From Takashimella koratensis (Eukaryota > Basidiomycota > Tremellomycetes > Trichosporonales > Tetragoniomycetaceae): a stretch of 38,071 nucleotides of DNA. The stretch lies in NCBI GenBank assembly GCA_003116875.1, contig BCKT01000014.1, positions 28,595 through 66,665 on the forward strand, written 5' to 3'. The position numbers and the translations under genes were made by a program. This document shows, in pieces, positions 9,851 to 18,565 of the stretch. Under the pieces are notes generated by a model that ran no database searches, had not been told where the DNA came from, and saw only the letters and a list, made by a program, of their open reading frames with translations. Each line of letters opens with the position of its first letter. The first letter of the stretch is position 1.

Positions 9851-11244
9851 ATGATGGACACTCTAACCCCCGGCGAGGTCGTCGCGAGTAAGTGGCAGGT
9901 GGTGATAGACAAAGATAGCAGCTGACACGCGTCAGTGATGCTCACCCTTGGTGAGAAAAAGGTCAAGCAGTCATACGTTGTCACCTTTTTCAAAGCATTC
10001 ATGGCTGGATGGATGGTGAGTGCCGCTTGCAACCCGTCATCAATGCATGCACTTACGCTGCGATACAGGTCGTTTCCGGAGCCATGTTGTTCTCTCTGTT
10101 CAACGGCAGTGCTGGTACCCTCCGCACCGACTACCCTAGTATTATCACTCTTCTTGGTGCACTCTTTTTCCCGGTCGGCCTTGTGAGTACAGCCACTAGC
10201 TGCTTATCATTGTATTGGAATCTTATCAATTACGCTTCAGATCATGCTCGTCCTCACCGGCCAGGAACTCCTCACCGCCAACTTCAGTAGGTTTTGCTGT
10301 TGCCCCTTCCGCACTCCAACTCTCCCTGTTATCCTGGCTAGCTCTCTGGTCGCCTGTCTTCCCCCTCGTCTACTTTTACCCCTTTCATCACTTACACGCC
10401 GCAGTGATCCTCGTCATGACCTCGATCAAGCGCCGCACCAAGATCTGGGAGCTCCCTGTCAACTGGATCATTGTCTTTTTCGGCAACCTCGCTGGTGCTC
10501 TCTGCTGGACTGTTTTCCTTGGTGAGCACAAGCCTCAATGGACATGATTCAAACTCTGACTCTCGGCAGCCCACTACTCCAAGTTGTACAGCACGACCGC
10601 GTTGCTCACCTACTCGGCCGGTGTGGCAGTCACCAAGACTTCTCTGGGCTGGGGTCCTTGCGTCCTCCGTTCGATTGGCTGCAACTTCCTCGGTAAGTCC
10701 AGCGTCCACCGCTAGCACTACACATCGCTAATGTACGCAGTCTGCACGTCTGTTTGGCTCGGTATGGGTGCCCGCGAGACCGTCTCCAAGATCCTCGCTC
10801 TCCACTTCCCGATCTTCCTCTTCGTCTTCCTCGGCTTTGAGCACGTCATTGTCAACATGTACTACATCCCCGTAAGTCACTACATACAAATAAAAAACGG
10901 AACTGACTATCCCAGATCGGCATGCTCAATGGCGCGAACGTCTCTGCGGCCAAGTACATTGCCCAGTCCCTCATCCCTTCGTTCATCGGCAACATCATTG
11001 GCGGCTGCTTGCGTGAGTCTTTCACTCCTCATCCAGAACTTCCACTCACTAACATCACTCAGTCGGCGTCCCCATGCTCCTCTTCTACGACGGCTACGAG
11101 CTTCCCTTCTTCAACAGGGCCAGCAGCGGGAGTGACACGACCCTCAAGAACGGGTCGACCATCGTCACCCAGGACGTCGACACTGGCGCTGGTACTATCG
11201 GCGACAACCTCCCGACCGAGCACCAGACCAACAAGATGCGATAA
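9851..11244 (+). CDS. nitA: Formate/nitrite transporter family protein, copy 1
   Basis: FNT-family channel (FocA/NirC/NitA) in the plasma membrane, here most likely importing nitrite for NiiA. Two ATGs stand in tandem at 9851 and 9854, and the other copy has the same pair, so 9851 is chosen. Exon 1 (9851-9887) encodes MMDTLTPGEVVA; an intron at 9888-9935 (48 nt) follows. Later blocks include KAFMAGWM, LFNGSAGTLRTDYP, LVLTGQELLTANF, ELPVNWIIVFFGNLAGAL, ALHFPIFLFVFLGFEHVIVNMYY and GMLNGANVSAAKYI, which together give the six hydrophobic segments of the family. The hydrophilic C-tail ends at the TAA of 11242-11244. At least seven short introns. It is divergent from niiA across a GATA-site promoter, so the two are probably co-regulated. 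Formate is a possible alternative substrate, but the neighbour favours nitrite. Confidence 0.92.
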
Positions 11245-11402
11245 GGCGTGGCCCATCAACTTGTGCCTACCAACCAGGCCGAGTTGAAAAGCTACCAGAA
11301 GGATAGAAAAAAAGTAGGGTAGCTTATATACACCCAGATAATGCAATCAAGTGTGCTGCCTATTGGAGGTCTTTGACTCTATGCGAGAACTGATCGACAA
11401 AC

Positions 11403-11408
11403 TTATCT
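11403..11408 (-). promoter_or_regulatory. HGATAR site (TTATCT on +)
   Basis: AGATAA on the minus strand, about 350 bp upstream of the copy 2 start. It matches the nitrogen GATA-factor consensus. Confidence 0.4.
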
Positions 11409-11595
11409 GCATGTTTGCTGAGCAGGATCTCAACCTTCCAGATCAAGAAACTTCGGCTCCCCCAACGCGCCGAGGAATGAACGCCTCGATCTCCGTCGTC
11501 TTGGCGCGTATCTGAAACGCGGCGATTTTACGGACCCGTCTCCACGCCGAGAGTCGGAGGAAAACAGGTTAAAATTTCATACAACAAGCCTAGGG

Positions 11596-11603
11596 CTCCG
11601 CGG
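11596..11603 (+). promoter_or_regulatory. NirA-like site CTCCGCGG
   Basis: Exact match to CTCCGHGG, the binding consensus of the nitrate-pathway activator NirA defined in Aspergillus nidulans. It lies 154 bp upstream of the copy 2 start. Whether the basidiomycete regulator binds the same octamer is not established; the match could be chance in GC-rich DNA. Confidence 0.4.
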
Positions 11604-11756
11604 ATCCAGCCCGCCGCCGAAGACAGTATTGCAAATTTCGGGGTGGTGTGAGATCTCGGGCACTGGGTATAACATGCAGCATCAGCGTGAGGAAATGAAC
11701 GTCCAGTACATTAACACTTGTCGTTGTATTCTCACGGTATCTAGAGCAGAGCCAGA

Positions 11757-13090
11757 ATGATGGACGCTTTGACTCCAGGCGAAGTGGTGGCGAGTGAGTA
11801 CGACCCAGCTAGGCGCCGTAGTGAACGAGAGCAGCAAGCTGATAGCCTCAGTCATGCTCACCGTGGGTGAGAAAAAGGTCAAGCAGAGATATATCATCAC
11901 ATTCTTCAAGGCGTTCATGGCTGGCTGGATGGTGAGTGCGAAGCTCGGCCACCCGCTGAAGCCCAACAGGTCGTGACAGGAGCAATGCTGTACTCGGTGT
12001 TCAACGGGAGCACGGGTACTCTACACACCGACTACCCGGGACTGATCACCCTCATCGGGGCGTTCTTCTTCCCAGTCGGCCTCGTGAGTGGTCCCCAGGC
12101 TTCAAATCAATGGCTTCATCGTGCTTATACCTCAGATCATGCTGGTGCTTACGGGCCAAGAACTCCTGACCGCCAACTTTAGTAAGGTCCCATCCAGTTG
12201 TAATGCCTTCTTCCGCTCACACAACCAGTGGTCCTCGTCATGACATCCATCAAGCGGCGGACCAAATTATGGGAACTGCCATTGAACTGGTTCATCGTCT
12301 TCTTCGGTAACCTAGCAGGAGCACTCTGCTGGACCGTCTTCCTCGGTGAGTCCAAACACCGTGAATATATATCGGTCATGACTAACACTGGGCTAGCACA
12401 TTACTCGGATGTGTACAGTACTCCCGCGTTGGTCACTTACTCCGCCGGAGTGGCGGTCACCAAGACGTCTCTCGGATGGGGAGTCTGCGTGCTCCGCGGC
12501 ATCGGCTGTAATTTTCTCGGTCAGTCTCAAATCACTCTACTCATCAGGACCGCTTGCTTACACCGACCAGTCTGCACCTCTTACTGGCTAGGTACCTCGT
12601 CGCGCGAGATGGTATCCAAGATTGTCGCGCTACACTTCCCCATCTTTCTCTTCGTTTTCCTCGGGTTTGAACATGTTATCGTGAACATGTACTATATTCC
12701 GGTAAGTTCAGTCTGCTCGGTTTCAACTGACGGACAGCTCGGGATGCTCAACGGCGCCAATGTCTCGATCGGGACGTATATCAGCCAGTCACTTATCCCG
12801 TCTTTTATCGGAAACGGTCAGTCTTGCGTGAGACCAACGGGACACCCCTGCTGACGACGCCCTTAGTCATCGGTGGCTGCTTGCGTGAGTCGATTTTGTC
12901 CCCCGGCCGGCCTCAACATAGGCTGACAAATGCAGTCGGCGTACCCATGCTTCTCTTCTACGAAGGGTACGAGCTTCCAGTCTTCAACAAGTTCGAGACC
13001 ACTCCGAGCGTTGACAACAGCTCCAACGTCGTCACACAGGACGTTGGCGCCGGGCCCGGTATCAACGAAGACAAAGACTCAACCAACTAG
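11757..13090 (+). CDS. Formate/nitrite transporter family protein, copy 2
   Basis: Tandem paralogue of the preceding FNT gene with near-identical core blocks: GEKKVKQRYIITFFKAFMAG, FFFPVGLIMLVLTGQELL, IVFFGNLAGALCWTVFL and ALHFPIFLFVFLGFEHVIV. It starts at the same double ATG (11757/11760) and ends at the TAG of 13088-13090. Differences cluster in loops and the C-tail, which ends DKDSTN here and TNKMR in copy 1. An intron at 12817-12866 (50 nt, phase 1, GTCAGT donor, TTAG acceptor) interrupts FIGN-VIGGC; copy 1 has no intron there (FIGNIIGGC is continuous). All other introns that I compared lie at the same places. Probably a second nitrite importer with its own promoter, perhaps of different affinity or induction; that division of labour is inference. 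Confidence 0.9.
12817..12866 (+). other. Copy-specific intron in transporter copy 2
   Basis: A 50-nt GT-AG phase 1 intron with a GCTGAC branch-like site; splicing gives GGA AAC G|TC ATC GGT (GNVIG). The aligned position in copy 1 (around 10992) is uninterrupted coding sequence. Confidence 0.7.
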
Positions 13091-13468
13091 AACATCACTC
13101 AGATGGATAGGTCAAACTTATTGGTCGTACCCACCCGTCCGTAGATAGAACCTTCGAGATCTAGAGTCAGTAGTGTAGCTTTATGTGCTTTGAGACGTGT
13201 GACCGAGTTCCGATGCGATTGCGAAAATTTATCACAAAGCTGAACCAGTAAAGATCTTACATATTCGCTGAGTATCCCAGGAATACAAGGGGCAACGTGA
13301 GAGCGAGAGCAAATTGAACCGAGTAAAAGTGTGTGTGCGGAAAAATCGTGGGCGCAGAGCCATAGGTAGGTCGTGTGCGTGCGCCGGTGAAGAGAAATGC
13401 GGATGTGTTGGTGGTGAATGGGCAGAGCGGCGCGACAGCCGTGACCAAATAACAGCCTCTCCAGTACA
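13091..13468. other. Convergent 3' intergenic region
   Basis: About 380 bp between the stop of transporter copy 2 (plus) and the stop of the zinc-ribbon gene (minus). It should hold both 3' untranslated regions. I see no coding sequence, structured RNA or notable repeat. Confidence 0.4.
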
Positions 13469-14545
13469 TCAGTTACCGAAGAGGCCGTTACCGCCGAGCC
13501 CCGTCGCCCCGCCTCCCCCGTTGAGGTTATTGAACAGCTGCGCCCCGATCTTCCCAACCGCAATGGCGACTCCACTGGCGTTGCCCCCTCCATTCCCTCC
13601 GCCGCCATTCATACCCGCCAGCCCTCCTCCACCGCCCATCCCGCCGCTGCCAAGACCACCTCCGAACCCTCCACCACCTCCAAATCCTCCTCCGCCACCA
13701 CCACCGCTGAACCCTCCATTATTGTTGTTATTCATGTTCATCAACGACGAGGCGAGGCTGTGATGGCTGGAGTGATGGTGTGAGTAATGCGGTCGACTGA
13801 ATCCTCCGACCCCGCCTCCGCCGAACGCGCTCCCAGCCAACTGATACAGCCTTTGCTTTACGCCGTTCTCTCGATCGAGGGCGGCTCGGTCGGCGATACG
13901 TGGGAAGGACGAGCGGGGCACGTGGAACGGCACATTCATGAGCTGACATGCTCGCTGCACCTCGATGTACACCTGATCCGGCTCTGCGAGGATCTTCTGA
14001 CGTAGGAACGCCACCCATCCGTCGTATCCGAGCATGGGGGCGCCGTCGTACACTCCAACGGTGGGAATCCCAATCGCTTGGCAGTAGACAGGAAGTACGT
14101 ATTCGCCGTAGTAAGGAGGGATAGCCTGGCCGGATATCCGACGCCACATGATCATCTTGTTGAGTTCGAGCGTGCCTGTGTGGATAGGTGGCGTGGATGC
14201 GTCGAGCGCCTGGAAGAGAGCGCGAGCCATGTGGTGGAAGGTAGGCGATGGCTGGTGGTAGGCGTCGAAGAGTTGGCCGGGGTTTTGGTTGAGGATGCCA
14301 AAGTAGTCGAGAAGACCGCGGGCGGAGGGGTCGGCAGAGGGCGTCTGATTGGGTGGAGACGGGGCGGAGGAGAGTGGGGAGAGGGGAGAGAGAGGCGTGG
14401 AGAGGGGGGGAGAGAGTGGGGCGGAGGTTGGTTGGGTAGGTGGAGGTGGGGAGGTCGCAGTGGTAGGTGAGGCCAGAGGGGACCCGCACGAGGAGCAGAA
14501 CTTGGCCCCGTCGGTAGCTTTCGTCCCGCACTGCGAGCAGAACAT
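13469..14545 (-). CDS. Zinc-ribbon protein with glycine-rich tail, function unknown
   Basis: Intronless, 358 residues, unusual in this intron-dense window. The N-terminus is a treble-clef/zinc-ribbon: CSQCGTKATDGAKFCSSCG (C-x2-C ... C-x2-C, residues 3-21). A Pro/Ser/Thr-rich linker (about 25-70) follows. A folded-looking middle region of about 180 residues includes LLDYFGILNQNPGQLFDAYH, MARALFQALDAS, WRRISGQAIPPYYGEYVLPVYCQAIG, VYDGAPMLGYDGWVAFLRQKI and YIEVQRACQLMNVPFHVPR. Last come a His/Ser stretch and a Gly-rich tail (GGGF/GGGL repeats, ends LGGNGLFGN). I do not recognise the middle domain. The ribbon resembles those of many bacterial and eukaryotic zinc-ribbon proteins and may bind protein or nucleic acid. 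The start at 14545 is fixed because it immediately precedes the ribbon. Confidence 0.8.
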   Translation of the reverse strand: MFCSQCGTKATDGAKFCSSCGSPLASPTTATSPPPPTQPTSAPLSPPLSTPLSPLSPLSSAPSPPNQTPSADPSARGLLDYFGILNQNPGQLFDAYHQPSPTFHHMARALFQALDASTPPIHTGTLELNKMIMWRRISGQAIPPYYGEYVLPVYCQAIGIPTVGVYDGAPMLGYDGWVAFLRQKILAEPDQVYIEVQRACQLMNVPFHVPRSSFPRIADRAALDRENGVKQRLYQLAGSAFGGGGVGGFSRPHYSHHHSSHHSLASSLMNMNNNNNGGFSGGGGGGGFGGGGGFGGGLGSGGMGGGGGLAGMNGGGGNGGGNASGVAIAVGKIGAQLFNNLNGGGGATGLGGNGLFGN

Positions 14546-15224
14546 GGTGAGCAGGTGTTGGATCGATCACAACGAGAAGTCTGAAGTGATGATGTGTAAG
14601 AAGAAAGAGATGTGTAGCATCAAGGATGCTGATCAACGTGCGCCGAGGCTGTGTCGCTCTCAAGGCGCTAGTTGATGGCCTGAGAATCGCTGACCCAGCG
14701 CAGGCCACAGCCCACAGCCCACAGGCAAAGGCAGAGAGAGAGATATCGGTACCTGGGCGTTGATTTTCGTTCCTCGCACGAAACGAAAAGCGGATAGGCT
14801 TAGCCCATGTGCTGAGAATAGCACAGGGGTCGGTCGGACCTCGGTGTATTCGCTGCGCTTGGCTCGGCCGGGGGAGTCTGGGTTGGGTGGATCGGGTCCT
14901 GCGCCGGGAGAGACGGAGGGAAAAGAGCCCCCCCTCCCGACCCTGAGCCGGGGGGAAGAGAAGTGCCACATTGATGTGAATGCTTTATGCTTGGTAGATT
15001 CAATTACCCGGAGTGGGGAAACTTCCCCCCCGGTAAGCCCAGATCCCCAGGCGACCTGGGCTAGGGCTTGTCGTCGGCGTTCAAAGTGCAACCTCCGCCT
15101 TGAACCGGGTACATGGTGTCCACACCGTTCCGAACACCGACGAGCCATGCATAGTCAATGTATAAAGGTTCTCCAGCATGGTACATTCTCTCTCAAGTAT
15201 CTCACTCCCCATCCCACACCCACG
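14546..15224. other. Divergent intergenic region, zinc-ribbon gene / hydroxyacid dehydrogenase
   Basis: About 680 bp containing both promoters. The part from 14840 to 15070 is GC-rich with C and G tracts. Long open frames cross it on both strands (for example 14760-15698), but they resemble no protein and look like GC-driven shadows. The 45 bases before 15225 are C/T/A-rich, as usual for fungal leaders here. Confidence 0.4.
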
Positions 15225-16335
15225 ATGTCGCCGACTGCCCTGCCACGTAAACCCAGAGTGTACTGCCTATACCCTATCGAGCCCGCCCAACGCGCGTACG
15301 CGTCGAGCTTGTTCGACTTTGTCGGGCACGACGAGCCAGGCGTGGAAGAGTGGTATGACCACGCAGAGGGGTTGATGGTCAGAAACAACCAGATCACGGC
15401 AGAGGACGTCGCGAGGGTAGGGACGCAATTGCGTTTCGTGGGGAAACATGGAGTAGGGATGGACAATATTGCGGTGAAGGACTTTGAGGCGAGAGGGGTT
15501 TTGGTCATGAACACTCCCGGGGTTAATGTGAGTCGGCAAGAAGATGGGGGCAACAAAATGATCAATGCTGACGAGGACTTCGTTTTGACCACGGGTACCA
15601 GGCCACAGCTGTCGCTGAGCTGGCGATGGGTCTCACACTCACCCTCGCGCGTAACATACCCTCGATCGACAGGCGTATCCGCGCAGGGGAGACAGTGACC
15701 AAAGCCGATGGCGGTACTCTCGGCTTTCAGCTGACCGGCCGGCCTATCGGGATTATTGGCGGTGGGAACATTGGAAGTCGTGTCGCCAAGATGTTCCATG
15801 CTGCGTTCGACTCGGAAGTGTACCTGTACGATCCGTTCCTTACCCCGGAAGCGGAGGCGAGGTTGGCGAGTTACGTCCCGCCCACCCACTTGCGAAGGGT
15901 AGCGACGATTGCCGAGATGGTGCCGCTGATTGACGTGTTGACGGTTCACGTTCCCCTACAGACGAGTACGAGGGGTCTGGTAGGAGAGGCAGAGTTGAAG
16001 GGGATGAAGTCGACAGCGTTGTTGATTAACACCGCCAGAGGAGGGGTGGTTGACGAAGCGGCTTTGGGAAAGGCGCTCAAATTGGGATGGATCGCGGGAG
16101 CGGGGATCGATGCATGGGCAGATGAGCCACCGACTCTGGGCAAGTATGCGAGTCTGGTCAACAATGATAGAGTGGTCTCGACGTAAGTGAAGATCAGGGG
16201 GAGAAGCTGACGTGCAGACCGCACATTGGGGCCGCCTCGCCAGACGTCGTGAGGACCACGGTCGTATCAGTGATCGATCACATCGCGGATGCGTTCGCCG
16301 GCAGGCCACGAGACCATATCAGAGTCCCCACGTAG
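15225..16335 (+). CDS. D-isomer-specific 2-hydroxyacid dehydrogenase
   Basis: NAD(P)-dependent dehydrogenase of the D-2-hydroxyacid family (relatives: D-3-phosphoglycerate, glyoxylate/hydroxypyruvate and D-lactate dehydrogenases). An N-terminal substrate domain (FVGKHGVGMDNIAVKDFEARG, VLVMNTPGVN) leads into the Rossmann fold with GIIGGGNIGSRVAKMF and an acidic residue in YLYDPF. The catalytic Arg is in LLINTARGGVVDE, the Glu in the DEPP segment, and the His in STPHIGAASPDVV. Two introns: 15528-15601 (joining PGVN to ATAVAELA) and 16183-16217 (only 35 nt, joining VVST to PHIGA). It ends at the TAG of 16333-16335. There is no C-terminal ACT domain, so it is not a typical allosteric SerA. The substrate cannot be assigned. 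Co-directional with asparaginase, 185 bp away. Confidence 0.88.
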
Positions 16336-16520
16336 ATTCTTACAGTATAGGAGTGAAGTTGTATGCATGGGTTGGTGCATTGTCGGTCCCAAGAGGTGTC
16401 ATGTTGGTGTCCTCGGGTATGAATGTACCTATGGCGCAATGGCGCCACGACCTCGCTTAAGTGACCGGTTGAAAATTATTCTCGATTCAATCTCCCCCTG
16501 CAAGCACCACAACAACAATC

Positions 16521-18067
16521 ATGACCACCATTGTTGAACCCAGCCCTCGCCCCAGTTCTAGCAGGGACCACCGCGTCCTCGTCCTTGGGACCGGCGGGAC
16601 CATCGCGAGCGAGCCCACGTCCGAGGGCTACGCACCTATAAGCGAGCTTACAGCACGGGACGCGTTCTTCCGGCGGATTAGACAACACCCGCAGTTGTCC
16701 CAGTCGCCCGTCACATTGGCTAAAGAGGACGTGGTGGTCACTCCCGTCGGGCGCAACTTGCGGTATCCGCCTTTACGCACGCCAGAGCTGGATGAGAGAG
16801 GGAGTACGGTGGTTTATGAGATCCTCGATTTGGAGAATCACATGGACTCGTCAGAGATGACCCCGGCGGGTAAGTAGCTTCACTTTGATCTCAGCTTTGT
16901 GTGATGCTGACATGGGCAGACTGGAACAAGATCGCCGCGCTGGTTGGGGAGAACTGGGAAGGTTATGAAGGTTTCGTCATCCTCTCTGGCACAGACACAC
17001 TGGTACGTTGCCTTCCCTCGGCCATCGCTGACAATGAGGCATACACGGCGAGCGTGTTATCGTTCCTCTTTGCGGGCGCGGGGAAACCGATCATTGTCAC
17101 TGGTGCACAGATACCGTTGAGGGAACCTAGGTCAGACGGGTGGTATAACCTCCTCGAATCGTTGATCGTCGCTGGGACGTTGCCGTACGCGGGTGTAGGG
17201 GTCGTCTTCTACCACCAAGTTCTCCAGGGCTGCCGGTGGGTTCGGACTGTTGCCTGCTCCACACCCAGACCCCTCCTCACTATCGCCCTCTCTCAGCACT
17301 GTTTCATCCTTTCCGTCATCACCCGATGTCCTCTGTCCCCACACGACTAGACTGACACACCCAGGGTGACCAAATCCTCCCCCAACCTGTTAAACGCCTT
17401 CTCCACGCCCTCGGTGCCAGCTTGGGTCAACCTCAACGTCAAAATCAGTACGTCTTTCTATCTTTCTTCACGCCCTCTCCCTGCCTCATTACTAACCACC
17501 TGTCAGCTGCCCAGCCCAACCTCTTGCCTCGCTCTTCCACTCCTCTTCCTCCAGTCATTCCACTTGAGACCTCGCCGACTGTCCTCTCATGCGCCATCTA
17601 CCCCGGGATCACAGGTACCGTCCTCTCCGCGCAAATCCAGAGCATGCCGACCTGTCGAGCAGTCATCATCTCCGCCTTCGGGTCCGGTAACATGCCTGTA
17701 AAAGAGGAGAGCGGGGTGTTGGATGCGTTGAAGGAAGCCGTGGCTAGAGAGATTCTCGTCGTGGTCATCTCCCAGTGTGAGTAGGACTTGTGACCGCGAT
17801 TACCAAGGGCTATGCTGATATTTCTCCAGGCCACATTCCCAACATCTACCCCCTCTATGCACTCGGCCAGCGCCTCCTAAGCGTCGGTAAGTCCTTCCCT
17901 CGTCTGATCGTGCCACCGCTGACTCCCCAGGTGTACTCCCTGGTTACGACATGACCCACGAGGCCGCATTCGCCAAACTGATTTGGCTCGTGTCGCGCAA
18001 AGAACTGTCTTTCAAGGAACGCCAGCAGCTCTTTGAGACGCCGATCGCTGGTGAAATGTCTGTGTAG
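16521..18067 (+). CDS. L-asparaginase (type I/II bacterial-like fold)
   Basis: Hydrolyses asparagine to aspartate and ammonium. Motifs: VLVLGTGGTIASE near residue 20 (first catalytic Thr), FVILSGTDTL (second Thr and Asp), then IVTGAQIPLREPRSDGWYNL, and the Lys in VTKSSPNLLNAF. A C-terminal half contains CAIYPGITGTVLSAQ, VIISAFGSGNMP and a final GYDMTHEAAFAKLIWLVSR. The C-terminal helix resembles the 60-kDa lysophospholipase/asparaginase relatives, without ankyrin repeats. Six introns: 16870-16919, 17003-17038 (36 nt, in frame without stop), 17236-17364, 17448-17506, and two near 17776 and 17886. The usual RGNR before TK is QGCR here. No signal peptide, so probably cytosolic. It is followed by aspartate aminotransferase, the next step for its product. 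Confidence 0.93.
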
Positions 18068-18565
18068 GCCGGTGTGTCGCTTGTATCTTTGTTAGAGTGC
18101 CCCGTTTGGTCTTGGTCGTGGATATTTAGAGACTACAGTACCACCTACTTTGCTGCCAACCAGTATTAATCGTCGTTTGCTCTCATCTACTACTGTCGTC
18201 TTGCGTCCGAGTGTATAACCCCAGCCTTATAGTATCGACTCGGGGCGACGTATCATTGCTCGAAGATTTTTTTCCTGTATGCATCTACTGGACGGTTTGT
18301 TGACGAACGGACCAATGAGCGGAGCCCGAGAGGCCGAGCCGAGTCGAGTGACCTGTGCTGTGTGACTTTGGATAAGTCCGGAGTCGGAGGGGGGGGGGGG
18401 GGGGGGATGGGTGCATACTCGCTGGCCGGTTGAACCGAGCCGACCACCGACCACCGACCATTCTCGGCCTTTCTCCTTTCTTTCCTCTCTTTTCCTCACC
18501 ATCCACCTCCGACAGCCCTCTTTACCATCCACCACAACCTCCAACATACATCTACAGCATACATC
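18068..18565 (+). other. Intergenic region with a G18 tract, promoter of aspartate aminotransferase
   Basis: About 500 bp with the asparaginase 3' end and the AAT promoter. A run of 18 G lies at 18389-18406. The last 100 bases before the start are C/T-rich (many TCC and CTTT), a pyrimidine-rich core promoter or leader common in fungi. No gene seen. Confidence 0.45.
18389..18406 (+). repeat. Homopolymer G18
   Basis: Eighteen consecutive G residues flanked by GAGTCGGA and ATGGG. It lies about 160 bp upstream of the AAT start. Such a run can form stacked G structures and is prone to length variation and sequencing error. Confidence 0.9.

Larger units (their letters stand above)
11245..11756 (+). 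promoter_or_regulatory. Intergenic region and promoter of transporter copy 2
   Basis: This 512-bp gap holds the 3' end of copy 1 and the promoter of copy 2. It contains one HGATAR site (11403) and one exact NirA-type octamer (11596). Apart from its regulatory sites I see no gene. It is not an evident repeat of the copy 1 promoter, so the two copies may be regulated differently. Confidence 0.5.

Noticed and set aside
8804..13468. Nitrate reductase or nitrate transporter expected beside niiA
   Set aside because: No molybdopterin, cytochrome b5 or NNP-type transporter motifs are present in any frame. The two membrane proteins are FNT family.
13728..14969. 413-residue minus-strand open frame overlapping the zinc-ribbon gene
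   Set aside because: Arg/Ser/Pro-rich translation with no family features. It is the shadow of the GC-rich zinc-ribbon CDS and its promoter.
14760..15698. 312-residue plus-strand frame starting upstream of the hydroxyacid dehydrogenase
   Set aside because: It contains the dehydrogenase exon 1 in frame but its first 155 residues are low-complexity promoter sequence. The ATG at 15225 fits the family N-terminus.
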